In this document: piece after piece, positions 26,939 through 39,312 of the stretch | Layout of the letters: each line of letters starts with the position of its first letter | How positions within the stretch are numbered: the first letter of the stretch is position 1 | NCBI RefSeq assembly: GCF_003182195.1 | Contig: NZ_QGTM01000007.1 | Location: 1 to 64,000, forward strand | Direction of reading: 5' to 3' | DNA from: Halomonas sp. A11-A | Lineage (GTDB): Bacteria > Pseudomonadota > Gammaproteobacteria > Pseudomonadales > Halomonadaceae | DNA: 64,000 nt | Made by a program: the position numbers and the translations under genes | Notes under the pieces: model-generated | The model's input: only the letters and a program-made list of their open reading frames with translations | What the model was told of the DNA's origin: nothing | Databases searched by the model: none

Positions 26939-27023
26939 GGGCCAAGCCGGAATCATGCGGGAAAGGCCGACATTCTACGCCTCGGCCGCCCCGTCTGCAC
27001 GACAGGACGTCAAGGAGGAAATC

Positions 27024-28706
27024 ATGCCCACCCAGCCGATCGATCAGCGCAGCGCCTGGCGCGACCTGGCGAGCCACGCCGGGACGATGCGAGAGCGCCA
27101 CCTGCGTGACCTGTTCGAGGCCGAGCCGAGCCGCCACCTGCGCTTCACCCGCAGTGCCGCCGGCCTCACCCTGGACCTCTCCAAGCAGCGCTGGTCCGCG
27201 GAGACCCTGACACGCCTGCTGGCCCTGGCCGAGCAGGCGGATGTCCCCGGGGCGATCCAGCGGCTGCTGGGGGGCGAGCGGGTCAACCTCAGCGAGGACC
27301 GCCCGGCCCTGCACACCGCTCTGCGCCTGCCACAGGACGCCTCGCTGGTGGTGGAGGGCGAGGACCTGGTGCCCGGGGTGCACCGCACCCTCGACCGCAT
27401 GGAGACCATGGTGGAGCGCTTCCATACCGGCCAGTGGCGTGGCGCCACCGGCAGGGCCATCCGCGACGTGGTCAACCTCGGCGTCGGTGGCTCGGACCTG
27501 GGCCCGCTGATGGTGACCCACGCGCTCTCCGACTACCGGCTGCGCGACGTGCACCGGGTGGGGGTGCATTTCGCCTCCACCATGGACGGCTCCCAGCTCG
27601 CCGACTGCCTGGCGCGCCTCGACCCCGAGACCACCCTCTTCGTGCTCTCCTCGAAGTCCTTCACCACCATCGATACCCTCTCCAATGCCCGCACCGCCCG
27701 GGACTGGCTGATGTCCCGCCTGGAAGGGGAGGAGGGCGTCGACGCCGAGCTGGTGATGCGCCAGCACTTCATCGGCGTCTCGGCGAGTCCCGAGAAGATG
27801 GCCGAGTGGGGCATCGCCCCCGCGCACCAGCTCGAGTTCTGGGAGTGGGTCGGCGGGCGCTACTCGCTGTGGGGCGGCATCGGCCTGCCCATCGCCCTGG
27901 TGGTGGGCATGCCGCGCTTCCGCGAGCTGCTGGCCGGGGCCCACGCCCTGGACGAGCACTTCCGCACCGCGGCACCTTCCGACAACCTGCCGGTGCTGCT
28001 GGCCCTGGCGGGGATCTGGAACGTCAACTTCCTGGATATCCGCGCCCACTCCATCCTGCCCTACGACGGACGCCTGGAGTACTTCGCCGCCTACCTCGAG
28101 CAGCTCGAGATGGAGTCCAACGGCAAGTCGGTGACCGCCGAGGGGCGCGAGGTGGACTACTCCACCTGCCCGGTGCTGTGGGGCCAGCTCGGGCCCAACG
28201 CCCAGCACGCCTTCTACCAGCTGCTGCACCAGGGCACCCAGGCGGTGGAGTGCGACTTCATCGCGCCGCTGCGGCGCTACGACGAGGTGACCGACGACGC
28301 CACCCGCCGGCACCTCAAGGGCCAGCACCGCCTGACCCTGGCCAACTGCTTCGCCCAGTCGCGGCTGCTGGCGCTGGGCGACGATGCCATCGACGAGCCG
28401 GGAGAGCGCCCCGGGCACAAGCGCTATCGCGGCAACCAGCCCTCCACGACGCTGCTGCTCGACGAGCTGACCCCGGCCACCCTGGGCGCCCTGATCGCCC
28501 TCTACGAGCACAAGGTCTACGTCCAGGCGACGATCTGGGGCATCAACCCCTTCGACCAGTGGGGGGTGGAGCTGGGCAAGCAGATCGCCGGCGAGACCCA
28601 GCGCATCCTCGAGGAGCGCCAGGGGGCCGAGGCGATGGATGCCTCCACGCGCGCGCTGATCGAGGCGGCCTGGGCGGCCGACAGCAACGGCAAGGTCGCC
28701 ACGTGA
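27024..28706 (+). CDS. pgi: Glucose-6-phosphate isomerase
   Basis: This 560-aa enzyme interconverts glucose-6-phosphate and fructose-6-phosphate. The signatures are intact: VNLGVGGSDLGPLMV (about residues 152-166), SSKSFTTIDT (phosphate binding), LEMESNGKSV (catalytic Glu), QLLHQGTQAVECDFIAP (catalytic His) and KVYVQATIWGINPFDQWGVE (catalytic Lys). A strong AAGGAGG site precedes ATG 27024. It is followed closely by yqiA-parE, an order I do not associate with E. coli. Confidence 0.95.
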   Translation: MPTQPIDQRSAWRDLASHAGTMRERHLRDLFEAEPSRHLRFTRSAAGLTLDLSKQRWSAETLTRLLALAEQADVPGAIQRLLGGERVNLSEDRPALHTALRLPQDASLVVEGEDLVPGVHRTLDRMETMVERFHTGQWRGATGRAIRDVVNLGVGGSDLGPLMVTHALSDYRLRDVHRVGVHFASTMDGSQLADCLARLDPETTLFVLSSKSFTTIDTLSNARTARDWLMSRLEGEEGVDAELVMRQHFIGVSASPEKMAEWGIAPAHQLEFWEWVGGRYSLWGGIGLPIALVVGMPRFRELLAGAHALDEHFRTAAPSDNLPVLLALAGIWNVNFLDIRAHSILPYDGRLEYFAAYLEQLEMESNGKSVTAEGREVDYSTCPVLWGQLGPNAQHAFYQLLHQGTQAVECDFIAPLRRYDEVTDDATRRHLKGQHRLTLANCFAQSRLLALGDDAIDEPGERPGHKRYRGNQPSTTLLLDELTPATLGALIALYEHKVYVQATIWGINPFDQWGVELGKQIAGETQRILEERQGAEAMDASTRALIEAAWAADSNGKVAT

Positions 28707-28734
28707 TACTGGCTGTTCGTACAGCAGTTGCGCT

Positions 28735-31259
<2,525 letters not shown>

Positions 31260-31260
31260 T

Positions 31261-31308
31261 GCCAAGCGCCAAGCGCCAAGCGCCAAGCGCCAAGCGCCAA
31301 GCGCCAAG
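31261..31308 (+). repeat. 7-bp tandem repeat (gccaagc, six copies plus a partial)
   Basis: Six exact gccaagc units (31261-31302) and a seventh imperfect one begin two bases after the parE stop, directly before structured element copy 1. Such an array is prone to slippage, so copy number probably varies between strains. Confidence 0.92.
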
Positions 31309-31316
31309 GGCGAGCG

Positions 31317-31420
31317 GCGCCGGGGACAGGTCGGAGGGGAGGTCCTATGCCAGGGATGGCATCGGTAGCGCCCAGGGATGGGTTCACAGCGCCTCCCCGA
31401 AGGCCTGTCGCCGGATCAGC
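31317..31420 (+). repeat. 104-bp structured intergenic element, copy 1 (after parE)
   Basis: It begins gcgccggggacagg and ends cgccggatcagc. The outer arms pair, including ggggagg with cctcccc. Inside are two small hairpins with the same ggga loop (atgcca/tggcat and ccca/tggg). It lies 57 bp after the parE stop, in the parE direction. Four more copies are at 33782, 38031, 40982 and 51266. Confidence 0.9.
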
Positions 31421-31505
31421 CGCGACTCGGAGCCACTGGTGCCGATGAGTGTGCAGAGGGATGATCCCTCGACGATTCCACAAGTGTGAACAAGGCCACC
31501 GTGCT

Positions 31506-33767
31506 ATGACCATGGATATCCAGGTGGCGGAGGGCGACGTCGAGCGCCTCTCGCTGCGCGAATACACCGAGAAGGCGTACCTCGACTACTCGATGTACGT
31601 CATCCTCGACCGGGCGCTGCCCCATATCGGCGACGGCATGAAGCCGGTGCAGCGGCGCATCGTCTACGCCATGCGCGAGCTTTCGCTCACCGCCAACGCC
31701 AAGTACAAGAAGTCGGCGCGCACCGTCGGCGACGTGCTCGGCAAGTTCCACCCCCACGGCGATAGCGCCTGCTACGAGGCGATGGTGCTGATGGCCCAGC
31801 CCTTCAGCTACCGCTACCCGCTGGTGGATGGCCAGGGCAACTGGGGCAGCCCCGACGATCCCAAGTCGTTTGCCGCCATGCGCTACACCGAGGCGCGGCT
31901 CTCGACGTTCGCCGAGGTGCTGCTGGCCGAGCTGGGCCAGGGCACCGTGGACTGGACCCCCAACTTCGACGGCACCATGAACGAACCGGTGGTGCTGCCG
32001 GCGCGCCTGCCCCACGTGCTGCTCAACGGCGGCACCGGCATTGCCGTGGGCATGGCGACCGACATCCCGCCCCACAACGTGAACGAGGTGGTCGAGGCGA
32101 CCTGCCACCTGCTGCGCCACCCCGAGGCCACCACGGCGGACCTGCTCGCCCACCTGCCGGCCCCCGACTTCCCCACCGCGGCGGAGATCATCACCCCGCG
32201 CTCGGACCTCAGGAAGCTCTACGAGAGCGGGCGTGGCTCGGTGAAGCTGCGCGCCCGCTACGTGCGCGAGGAGGGTAATGTGGTGATCACCGCGCTGCCC
32301 TACCAGGTCAGTGGGGCCAAGGTGCTCGAGCAGATCGCCGCCCAGATGCAGGCCAAGAAGCTGCCCATGGTGGCCGACCTGCGCGACGAGTCGACCCACG
32401 AGGAGCCCACCCGGCTGGTGATCGAGCCGCGTTCCAACCGCGTCGCCATCGAGGCGCTGATGGCGCACCTCTTCGCCACCACCGACCTCGAGAAGAACAT
32501 TCGCGTCAACATGAACGTGATCGGCCTGGACGGCCGGCCGCGGGTGATGCCGCTGCCCGACCTGCTCGGCGAGTGGCTGCGCTTCCGGCGCTCCACCGTG
32601 CGCCGTCGCCTGGAGCACCGCCTGGGCAAGGTGGAGGATCGCCTGCACCTGCTCGAAGGCCTCTTGATCGCCTACCTCAACATCGACGAGGTGATCCGCA
32701 TCATCCGTGAGGAGGATGAGCCCAAGCCGGCCCTGATAGCCGCCTTCGGGCTCTCCGAGCGCCAGGCCGAGGCGATCCTTGAGCTGCGCCTGCGCCACCT
32801 CGCCAAGCTCGAGGAGATGAAGATCCGCGGCGAGCAGGAGGAGCTCGAGGCGGAGCGCGCCCGCCTCAAGGAGCTGCTTGGCAACGAGGCGGCGCTCACC
32901 GACCTGATCGAGGCGGAACTGCGCGCCGCCGCCAAGGCCCATGGCGACGAGCGCCGCTCGCCCATCGTCGAGCGCGAGGAGGCCCGCGCTCTCTCCGAGG
33001 TGGAGCTGGTGGGCGCCGATCCCATCACCGTGGTGCTCTCCGAGAAGGGCTGGATCCGCGCGGCCCGCGGCCACGAGATCGACCCGGCGGGGCTCTCCTA
33101 CAAGGCCGGCGACCGCTTTGCCCTGGCCGCCCGGGGCAAGACCAACCAGCCGCTGGTGCTGCTCGACGACACCGGCCGTGCCTATACCCTGGCCGCCCAC
33201 AACCTGCCAAGCGCCCGCGGCCAGGGCGAGCCCGTCACCAGCCGCGTCAACGTGGTGGCCGGCGCCCATATGGCCGGCGTGATGCTGGCGCCGCCGGCCA
33301 CCCGCTACCTGCTCGCCTCCGACGGCGGCTACGGCTTCGTGGCGCCCCTGGAGGCGCTGGTCAGCAAGAACAAGTCGGGCAAGGCGGTGCTGACGGTGCC
33401 CAAGGGGTGCAACGTCCTGCCACCGGTGGCGGTGCCGGAAGGGGAGGGGGCGCTGGTTGCCGCGGTCTCCAACGAGGGGCGCCTGCTGCTCTTCCCCCTC
33501 GAGCAGCTGCCCGAGATGGCCAAGGGCAAGGGCAACAAGATGATCGACATCCCCGGGGCCCGGGCGGCGCGGCGTGAGGAGTTCGTTCGCGATCTGGTGG
33601 TGCTGGCGGCCGGCGCCAGCCTGGTGGTGCATGCCGGTAAGCGTCACCTCACCCTAAAGCCCGACGATCTCGCGTATTATCGCGGCGAACGCGGCCGGCG
33701 CGGCAGCAAGCTGCCCCGCGGCCTGCAGAAGGTCGACAGGCTGGAAGCGTTGAACGGCGACAACTGA
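31506..33767 (+). CDS. parC: DNA topoisomerase IV subunit A
   Basis: This 753-aa protein is the breakage-reunion subunit. [16 protein letters not shown] lies near residues 40-55, the quinolone-resistance region reads [23 protein letters not shown] (about 78-100), and the active-site Tyr is in MRYTEARLS near residue 121. The QRDR Ser/Glu positions look like HGDSACYE, i.e. the usual sensitive-type Ser with Glu four residues later. The C-terminal pinwheel region is present. The ATG at 31506 (MTMDIQV) is the best start; the preceding 245 bp hold repeats. Confidence 0.95.
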   Translation: MTMDIQVAEGDVERLSLREYTEKAYLDYSMYVILDRALPHIGDGMKPVQRRIVYAMRELSLTANAKYKKSARTVGDVLGKFHPHGDSACYEAMVLMAQPFSYRYPLVDGQGNWGSPDDPKSFAAMRYTEARLSTFAEVLLAELGQGTVDWTPNFDGTMNEPVVLPARLPHVLLNGGTGIAVGMATDIPPHNVNEVVEATCHLLRHPEATTADLLAHLPAPDFPTAAEIITPRSDLRKLYESGRGSVKLRARYVREEGNVVITALPYQVSGAKVLEQIAAQMQAKKLPMVADLRDESTHEEPTRLVIEPRSNRVAIEALMAHLFATTDLEKNIRVNMNVIGLDGRPRVMPLPDLLGEWLRFRRSTVRRRLEHRLGKVEDRLHLLEGLLIAYLNIDEVIRIIREEDEPKPALIAAFGLSERQAEAILELRLRHLAKLEEMKIRGEQEELEAERARLKELLGNEAALTDLIEAELRAAAKAHGDERRSPIVEREEARALSEVELVGADPITVVLSEKGWIRAARGHEIDPAGLSYKAGDRFALAARGKTNQPLVLLDDTGRAYTLAAHNLPSARGQGEPVTSRVNVVAGAHMAGVMLAPPATRYLLASDGGYGFVAPLEALVSKNKSGKAVLTVPKGCNVLPPVAVPEGEGALVAAVSNEGRLLLFPLEQLPEMAKGKGNKMIDIPGARAARREEFVRDLVVLAAGASLVVHAGKRHLTLKPDDLAYYRGERGRRGSKLPRGLQKVDRLEALNGDN

Positions 33768-33781
33768 CAAGATGGTTCGCG

Positions 33782-33885
33782 GCGCCGGGGACAGGCCGTC
33801 GAGGAGGTCCTACGCCAGGGATGGCGTCGGTAGCGCCCAGGGAAGGGTTCACAGCGCCTCCTCCAAGGCCTGTCACCGGGTCAGC
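33782..33885 (+). repeat. 104-bp structured intergenic element, copy 2 (after parC)
   Basis: This copy starts 15 bases after the parC stop, in the parC direction. Stem bases differ from copy 1 but still pair (gaggagg with cctcctc). In hairpin 1 the closing pair changes from t-a to c-g (acgcca...tggcgt). The second hairpin also has the ggga loop. Confidence 0.9.
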
Positions 33886-33915
33886 CGCGGATATGAGAGA
33901 GCTCCTGAGGCAACC

Positions 33916-35136
33916 ATGACACGACGAGTACTGATCCGCGCCACCGGCGCGGCGCGGCCGGGCCAACTGGCCGGGCTGGGCAAGGCGCTGGCCGCAAGCG
34001 GCGCGCGCCTTTTGGACATCAACCAGAGCGTGACCTTCGGCATGCTCTCCCTCGAGGCGTTGGTGGGCCTCGAGCATGAGGCCGATCTTGAAGGGGCGCT
34101 GGCGGCGGCGGGAGACGAGCTGGGCCTCGACGTCCAGGCGATCCAGGTCAGCGCCGAGGAGTACCAGCGCTGGAGCGTGCAGGCCAGCCAGCCGCGGCTG
34201 ATCCTGACCCTGCTGGCGCCCCACCTGCCCGCCGGCATCCTGGCGGAGGTAGGGGCGCTCACCGCCGAGCACGGCCTCACCGTGGAGCTGATCCACCGCC
34301 TCTCTGGCCGCGAGCCCCTGGACGGCGGCGTGCCCGGCGAGCGCGATGCCATCCAGGGGGCCTGCGTGGAGTGCTGGCTGCGCGGCGAGGAGGTCGACCT
34401 CGACGCCCTGCGCGAGAAGGCGCTGGCGCTCGGCGCCATGCACGGCGTCGACATCGCCATCCAGGAGGACTCCATCTGGCGCCGGCATCGCCGCCTGGTC
34501 TGCTTCGACATGGACTCCACCCTGATCCAGGCCGAGGTGATCGACGAGCTGGCGCGCCGCCACGGCGTCTATGACGAGGTGGCCGAGGTGACCGAGCGCG
34601 CCATGCGCGGCGAGCTCGACTTCCAGCAGAGCTTCCGCGAGCGCATGGCCAAGCTCAAGGGCCTCGACGAGTCGGTGCTGGCCGAGATCGCCGAGACGCT
34701 GCCGCTGATGGACGGCGTGGAGCGGCTGATGGCCCAGCTCAAGCGCCTGGGCTATCGCACGGCGATCCTCTCCGGGGGCTTCACCTACTTCGCCCGCCAC
34801 CTGCAGCAGAAGCTCGGCTTCGACGAGGTCCACGCCAACGAGCTTCTGATCGAGAACGGCAAGGTCACCGGCGAGGTGCGCGAGCCGATCCTCGACGCCG
34901 ATCGCAAGGCGGCGCTGCTGCGCGAGATCGCCGAACGCGAGGGGCTGGCCCTGGAGCAGACCATCGCCGTGGGCGATGGCGCCAACGACCTCAAGATGCT
35001 GGCGGCAGCAGGTCTTGGCATCGCCTTCCGGGCCAAGCCCCTGGTGCGCGCCCAGGCCAACCACTCGATCTCGACCCTGGGCCTCGATGCGGTGCTCTAC
35101 CTGATCGGCTATCGCCAGGTGGATCTGGAGGAGTAA
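33916..35136 (+). CDS. serB: Phosphoserine phosphatase SerB
   Basis: A 406-aa HAD-family enzyme that makes L-serine from phosphoserine. The catalytic domain shows VCFDMDSTLIQAE (nucleophile Asp, about residues 197-209), ILSGGFTYFA (about 286-295) and VGDGANDLKMLAAAGLGIAF (about 353-372). About 190 N-terminal residues form two ACT-like domains (IRATGAARPGQLAGLGKALA; LAPHLPAGILAEVGALTAEH), making it longer than E. coli SerB (322 aa). These may sense amino acids. The sodium channel gene starts 5 bp after its stop. Confidence 0.93.
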   Translation: MTRRVLIRATGAARPGQLAGLGKALAASGARLLDINQSVTFGMLSLEALVGLEHEADLEGALAAAGDELGLDVQAIQVSAEEYQRWSVQASQPRLILTLLAPHLPAGILAEVGALTAEHGLTVELIHRLSGREPLDGGVPGERDAIQGACVECWLRGEEVDLDALREKALALGAMHGVDIAIQEDSIWRRHRRLVCFDMDSTLIQAEVIDELARRHGVYDEVAEVTERAMRGELDFQQSFRERMAKLKGLDESVLAEIAETLPLMDGVERLMAQLKRLGYRTAILSGGFTYFARHLQQKLGFDEVHANELLIENGKVTGEVREPILDADRKAALLREIAEREGLALEQTIAVGDGANDLKMLAAAGLGIAFRAKPLVRAQANHSISTLGLDAVLYLIGYRQVDLEE

Positions 35137-35141
35137 CGGAC

Positions 35142-35972
35142 GTGAGCGCCCCCTTCGATACCTGGCGCGACCGCTTAGAGCGGCTGCGCACCAACAAGGC
35201 CTTCGAGCTCACGGTGATCGCCATCATCGTGGTCTCGGCGCTTCTGATCGGCGCCAAGACCTACGAGGAGGAGGTCAGCCGCTTCCAGGAGGTGATGCTG
35301 TGGCTCGATGTCGCCGTCACGGTCTTCTTCCTGGTGGAGATCCTGATCCGCATGGCGGCGGAGCGGCGCCTGCGGGACTTCTTCAGGAAGGGCTGGAACA
35401 TCTTCGACTTCATCATCGTCACCGCCAGCCTGATTCCCATGGACGACTCGGAGATGGTGCTGCTGGCGCGCCTGCTGCGCATCTTCCGGGTGCTGCGTCT
35501 GGTCTCGATGATCCCCGAGCTGCGCCTGCTGATCGCCGCTCTGTTCAAGTCGATCCCGCGCATGGGCTACGTGGCGCTGCTGATGTTCATCATCTTCTAC
35601 ATCTACGGCGCCATCGGCAGCTTCCTGTTCGCCAGCGTTGACGAGCAGCTGTGGGGGAATATTTCCCTGGCGATGCTGACGCTCTTCCAGGTGGCCACCT
35701 TCGAGAGCTGGGCCACGGCGGTGCTCTACCCGACCATGGAGCACTACCCCTACGCCTGGATCTACTTTTTGACCTTCATCTTTCTCAACGCCTTCGTCTT
35801 CCTCAACATGATGATCGGTATCGTGCTCGACGTGATGCAGAAGGAGAGCCTGGCCATCGAGCTGGAGACCGGGGAGGGGGAGGCCGCGGAGTTTCACGGC
35901 CTGCGCGACGACGTGCGCGAACTGCGCGACCAGCTGTCGCGGATGGAGGCGCTGCTGGAGCGTCGGAGTTGA
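35142..35972 (+). CDS. Bacterial voltage-gated sodium channel (NaChBac/NavAb family)
   Basis: The 276-aa protein has six transmembrane helices. S4 is ARLLRIFRVLRLVSMI, with Arg at every third position, so it is a voltage sensor. The pore loop TLFQVATFESWATAVLYP (about residues 184-201) carries the filter FESW; characterised channels usually read LESW, so Leu is replaced by Phe. S6 is FLNAFVFLNMMIGIVLDVM, followed by a C-terminal coiled coil (DDVRELRDQLSRMEALL) for tetramer assembly. The start is GTG. The gene follows serB by 5 bp and is probably co-transcribed. Such channels support sodium homeostasis or motility in alkaliphiles and halophiles. Confidence 0.9.
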   Translation: MSAPFDTWRDRLERLRTNKAFELTVIAIIVVSALLIGAKTYEEEVSRFQEVMLWLDVAVTVFFLVEILIRMAAERRLRDFFRKGWNIFDFIIVTASLIPMDDSEMVLLARLLRIFRVLRLVSMIPELRLLIAALFKSIPRMGYVALLMFIIFYIYGAIGSFLFASVDEQLWGNISLAMLTLFQVATFESWATAVLYPTMEHYPYAWIYFLTFIFLNAFVFLNMMIGIVLDVMQKESLAIELETGEGEAAEFHGLRDDVRELRDQLSRMEALLERRS

Positions 35973-36003
35973 CAAGGGGGCTCAACCTTGATTCTCTAGG
36001 GGC

Positions 36004-36054
36004 ATGAACATGACGGCGTACGACCTCGACCTACGACTACTAGCCCGCGCCTGA
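36004..36054 (+). CDS. leuL: Leucine leader peptide of leuA (16 aa)
   Basis: The short frame ATG 36004 to TGA 36052-36054 encodes MNMTAYDLDLRLLARA, with four Leu in six residues. Three of the four Leu codons are CTA, which is very rare in this GC-rich DNA, so translation should be sensitive to leucyl-tRNA supply. Leader peptides of this design govern attenuation of leucine biosynthesis. A strong terminator hairpin follows at 36215, before leuA. The call is from sequence design, not homology. Confidence 0.75.
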   Translation: MNMTAYDLDLRLLARA

Positions 36055-36214
36055 ACAGCGAGCGGCGATGCCTCCCGTGCATCGTCTGGAGTCCGGTCAA
36101 AACGAGGTTGTACCATGTCTGCCACCCCCATGAACCCTGCTATCCATAACCATCGTGTCGCCTGCGTCAGCCAAGTGGCTGCCGTCTGTGCGATCATGTA
36201 CGAAGCGAGCCCCG

Positions 36215-36255
36215 ACGCCCCGACTGGCCTGTGCCCGTCGGGGCGTTATCGTTTC
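36215..36255 (+). terminator. Attenuator terminator of leuA
   Basis: A perfect 10-bp stem (acgccccgac at 36215-36224 with gtcggggcgt at 36237-36246) with a 12-nt loop is followed by tatcgttt. It lies 160 bases after the leader peptide and 50 bases before leuA. Two smaller hairpins (cgatgc/gcatcg at 36066-36084 and cagcc/ggctg near 36168-36181) lie between and could form the alternative folds of an attenuator. Confidence 0.7.
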
Positions 36256-36304
36256 CGCACCGTCCACTGATTCAGCCGCACCGTCGCCCAGGGAGAACGC
36301 CACC

Positions 36305-38020
36305 ATGATGCTCGACAACCCCGCCACCAAGTATCGCCCCTTCGTCGCCGTGGACTTGCCGGATCGCCAGTGGCCCAGCCGGCGCATCGAGCAGCCGCCG
36401 ATCTGGGCCAGCGTCGACCTGCGCGACGGTAACCAGTCGCTGATCGACCCCATGGATCAGGAGCGCAAGCAGCGCTTCTTCGACATGTTGGTCAAGATCG
36501 GCTTCAAGGAGATCGAGGTGGGCTTCCCCTCGGCCTCCCAGACCGACTTCGACTTCGTGCGCTCGCTGATCGAGGGCAACCGGATTCCCGACGACGTCAC
36601 CATCCAGGTGCTGACCCAGGCCCGCGACCATCTGATCGACCGCACCTTCGAGTCCCTCAAGGGGGCGAAGAACGCCATCGTCCACGTCTACAACGCCACC
36701 GACCCGGTCTTCCGCCGCGTGGTATTCAACGTGACAAAAGAGGAGTGCATCGGCATCGCCGTGGACGCCACCACCCGCATTCGCCAGCGCATGGCGGAGG
36801 CGCCGGAGACGAACTGGACCTTCCAGTACTCGCCGGAGCTCTTCACCACCAGCGAGATGGACTTCGCCAAGGAGGTGGTCGAGGCGGTGATGGAGGCCTA
36901 TGGCGCCACCGCCGAGAAGCCGATGATCGTCAACCTGCCGGCCACCGTGGAGGCGGCGTCGCCCAACAACTACGCCGACCAGGTGGAGTGGTTCTGCCGC
37001 CACGTGAAGAACCGCGATGCCCTGATCGTCAGCGTGCACCCCCACAACGACCGCGGCACCGGCGTGGCCGCCGCCGAGCTGACCCTGATGGCGGGCGCCG
37101 ACCGCGTCGAGGGCACCCTGTTCGGCAACGGCGAGCGCACCGGCAACGTCGATATCGTGACGCTTGCCATGAACATGTACACCCAGGGCGTGCACCCGGG
37201 CCTCGACTTCTCCAACATCACGCCGATCATGCGCGAGGTGGAGTACTGCAACCAGCTGCCGGTGCATCCGCGCCACCCCTATGTGGGCGACCTGGTCTTC
37301 ACCGCCTTCTCCGGCTCCCACCAGGACGCCATCAAGAAGGGCATGGCGGAGCGCCGCGCCAATCCCGACGCCGTCTGGGAGGTGCCCTACCTGCCCATCG
37401 ACCCGCTGGACGTGGGCCGCAGCTACGAGGCGGTGATTCGCGTCAACAGCCAGTCCGGCAAGGGCGGGGTCTCCTACCTGCTCGAGCAGGAGCACGGCAT
37501 CGAGCTGCCGCGTCGCCTCTCCATCGAGTTCAGTCAGGTGGTGCAGGAGGTGGCCGACCGCACGGGCAAGGAGATCACCTCCCAGATGATCTACCAGGCG
37601 TTTGCCGACGAGTACCTGGCCCAGACCACGCCCTTCGGCCTGGTCAGCCATCGCCTCTCCTCCGAGCCGGACAGCCCGAAGGTGGTCCTGGAGGCGACCA
37701 TCGAGGAGCACGGCGAGCGGCGCAACATCAAGGGCGAGGGCAACGGCCCGTTGGCGGCATTCATCAAGGCGCTGGCCGCCGCCGGGCATGACGTGGAGAT
37801 CATCGACTACCACGAGCACTCCCGCGGCCAGGGCGCCGACGCCGAGGCGATCGCCTACGTGGAGGTGCGCATCGACGGCAAGGCGGTGTTCGGCGTCGGC
37901 ACCGACGAGAGCATCACCAGCGCCTCCATGAAGGCGGTGATGAGCGCCATCAACCGCCACGTCTCCACCCAGGCCCCGGCGGCCAACGTGACCGCCGAGT
38001 CGCTGGAGGTGGCCAAGTAG
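36305..38020 (+). CDS. leuA: 2-isopropylmalate synthase LeuA (long form)
   Basis: A 571-aa enzyme that condenses acetyl-CoA and 2-oxoisovalerate in the first step of leucine synthesis. The HMGL-like barrel shows [15 protein letters not shown] (metal-binding Asp), [21 protein letters not shown] (metal-binding His pair) and [13 protein letters not shown]-terminal LeuA regulatory domain (about 430-560) gives leucine feedback. The long form, with N-terminal [20 protein letters not shown], matches actinobacterial and pseudomonad-type LeuA rather than the shorter E. coli type. It is preceded by a leader peptide and attenuator. Confidence 0.95.
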   Translation: MMLDNPATKYRPFVAVDLPDRQWPSRRIEQPPIWASVDLRDGNQSLIDPMDQERKQRFFDMLVKIGFKEIEVGFPSASQTDFDFVRSLIEGNRIPDDVTIQVLTQARDHLIDRTFESLKGAKNAIVHVYNATDPVFRRVVFNVTKEECIGIAVDATTRIRQRMAEAPETNWTFQYSPELFTTSEMDFAKEVVEAVMEAYGATAEKPMIVNLPATVEAASPNNYADQVEWFCRHVKNRDALIVSVHPHNDRGTGVAAAELTLMAGADRVEGTLFGNGERTGNVDIVTLAMNMYTQGVHPGLDFSNITPIMREVEYCNQLPVHPRHPYVGDLVFTAFSGSHQDAIKKGMAERRANPDAVWEVPYLPIDPLDVGRSYEAVIRVNSQSGKGGVSYLLEQEHGIELPRRLSIEFSQVVQEVADRTGKEITSQMIYQAFADEYLAQTTPFGLVSHRLSSEPDSPKVVLEATIEEHGERRNIKGEGNGPLAAFIKALAAAGHDVEIIDYHEHSRGQGADAEAIAYVEVRIDGKAVFGVGTDESITSASMKAVMSAINRHVSTQAPAANVTAESLEVAK

Positions 38021-38030
38021 CAGCGTCGCG

Positions 38031-38134
38031 GCTGATCCGGCGACAGGCCTATGCGGGGGCGCTGTGAACCCGTCCCTGGGCGCTACCGATGCCATCCCTG
38101 GCATAGGACCCCCGCTTCGGCCTGTCCCCGGCAC
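38031..38134 (-). repeat. 104-bp structured intergenic element, copy 3 (after epmB)
   Basis: The element lies in the gap between convergent leuA and epmB and reads on the minus strand. Its start is 28 bases after the epmB stop and it is oriented with epmB. The stem reads gcgggggtcc against cgcccccgc, again paired but different from the other copies. Its far end is 10 bases from the leuA stop. Confidence 0.9.
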
Positions 38135-38162
38135 CGCTGGTCTTGGTGCTTACTCCTTGTAA

Positions 38163-39197
38163 CTATAGCGGCGTCTTGCTTCCTTCGCCGGGGATCTCCC
38201 TGACCAGCCTTGGCACCAGGAACCCCGGCAGCACCTCCCTCAGGCCCGCGACCAGTTCGCGGGCCTGGTCGTCTGGCACATCGAAGTGGGCCGCGCCGGC
38301 TACCGGGTCGAGCACATGGAGGTAGTAGGGCAGCACGCCGGCCTCGAAGAGCCGCTCGGAGAGCTCGGCCAGGGCGTCCACCGAGTCGTTGACCCCGCGC
38401 AGCAGCACGCTCTGGTTGAGCAGGGTGGCCCCTGCCGTCTTGAGCCGGGCGCAGGCGTCGATCACGGCGTCGTCGATCTCCTGGGCGTGGTTGATATGCA
38501 GCACGATCACCTTCTGCATGCGGGTCTTGCCGAGCCAGTCGAGCAGGGCGGCGTCGACGCGGTCGGGAATCACCACCGGCAGGCGGGTGTGAATGCGTAG
38601 TCGCCTGAGGTGGGGAATGGCGTCCAGGCGCTCGACCAGCCAGGCGAGCTGGCGGTCGCTGGCCGCCAGGGGGTCACCGCCGGAGAGGATCGCCTCGATG
38701 ATCGTGGGGTTGTGTCTCAGATGGTCGAGGCTGGTCTCCCACTGGGCGCGAGAGGGCGCGTTGTCGCCGTAGGGGAAGTGGCGGCGAAAGCAGTAGCGGC
38801 AGTTGACCGCGCAGGCGGGGCTCGCGATCAGGAGCACCCGGCCGGCGTACTTGTGGATCAGCCCGCGGGCCGGGGTGTGGGCCGCCTCCTCGAGGGGGTC
38901 GGCCACGAAGCCGGGTGCTGGCAGGGTCTCCTCGCCCAGCGGCAGCACCTGGCGCAGCAGGGGGTCGTGCGGGTCGCCCGGGCGCATGCGCGACAGGAAG
39001 GCCTCGGGCACGCGCACCTCGAAGAGGATATGGCCCGCCTCGGCGCCGGGCAGCCACGAATCATCCAGGCCAAGGCGCCGGCATAGCTCACGCGGGTCGC
39101 GAATGGCGCCCGCCAACTGCGCCTGCCAGGCGGGCGGTGGTGCCAGCGGCTCGGCCTCGTCGTGACGCTGCAAAAGGGCGGGGCTTCGGGTTATCAT
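38163..39197 (-). CDS. epmB: EF-P (R)-beta-lysylation 2,3-aminomutase EpmB
   Basis: A 344-aa radical-SAM lysine 2,3-aminomutase-like enzyme making (R)-beta-lysine for EF-P modification. The iron-sulfur cluster motif is CAVNCRYCFRRHFPYG (CxxxCxxC, about residues 117-132). ILSGGDPLAASDRQL is the SAM GGD motif, and HLINHAQE-like VLHINHAQEID is a substrate-region signature. The ATG at 39197 is chosen; a GTG three codons upstream is possible. It is divergent from efp, with 115 bp for both promoters. Confidence 0.93.
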   Translation of the reverse strand: MITRSPALLQRHDEAEPLAPPPAWQAQLAGAIRDPRELCRRLGLDDSWLPGAEAGHILFEVRVPEAFLSRMRPGDPHDPLLRQVLPLGEETLPAPGFVADPLEEAAHTPARGLIHKYAGRVLLIASPACAVNCRYCFRRHFPYGDNAPSRAQWETSLDHLRHNPTIIEAILSGGDPLAASDRQLAWLVERLDAIPHLRRLRIHTRLPVVIPDRVDAALLDWLGKTRMQKVIVLHINHAQEIDDAVIDACARLKTAGATLLNQSVLLRGVNDSVDALAELSERLFEAGVLPYYLHVLDPVAGAAHFDVPDDQARELVAGLREVLPGFLVPRLVREIPGEGSKTPL

Positions 39198-39312
39198 GCG
39201 GCACACCAGTCAATGCGGGCGAGGCGGGCTCCTGGAAGCGTCGCCTCGTCAAAAGTCGTTTCCCAGCGCGCCGCCGGGTTCCGGGGGCGCGCTCGAACAT
39301 GGGTGAGAGAAG

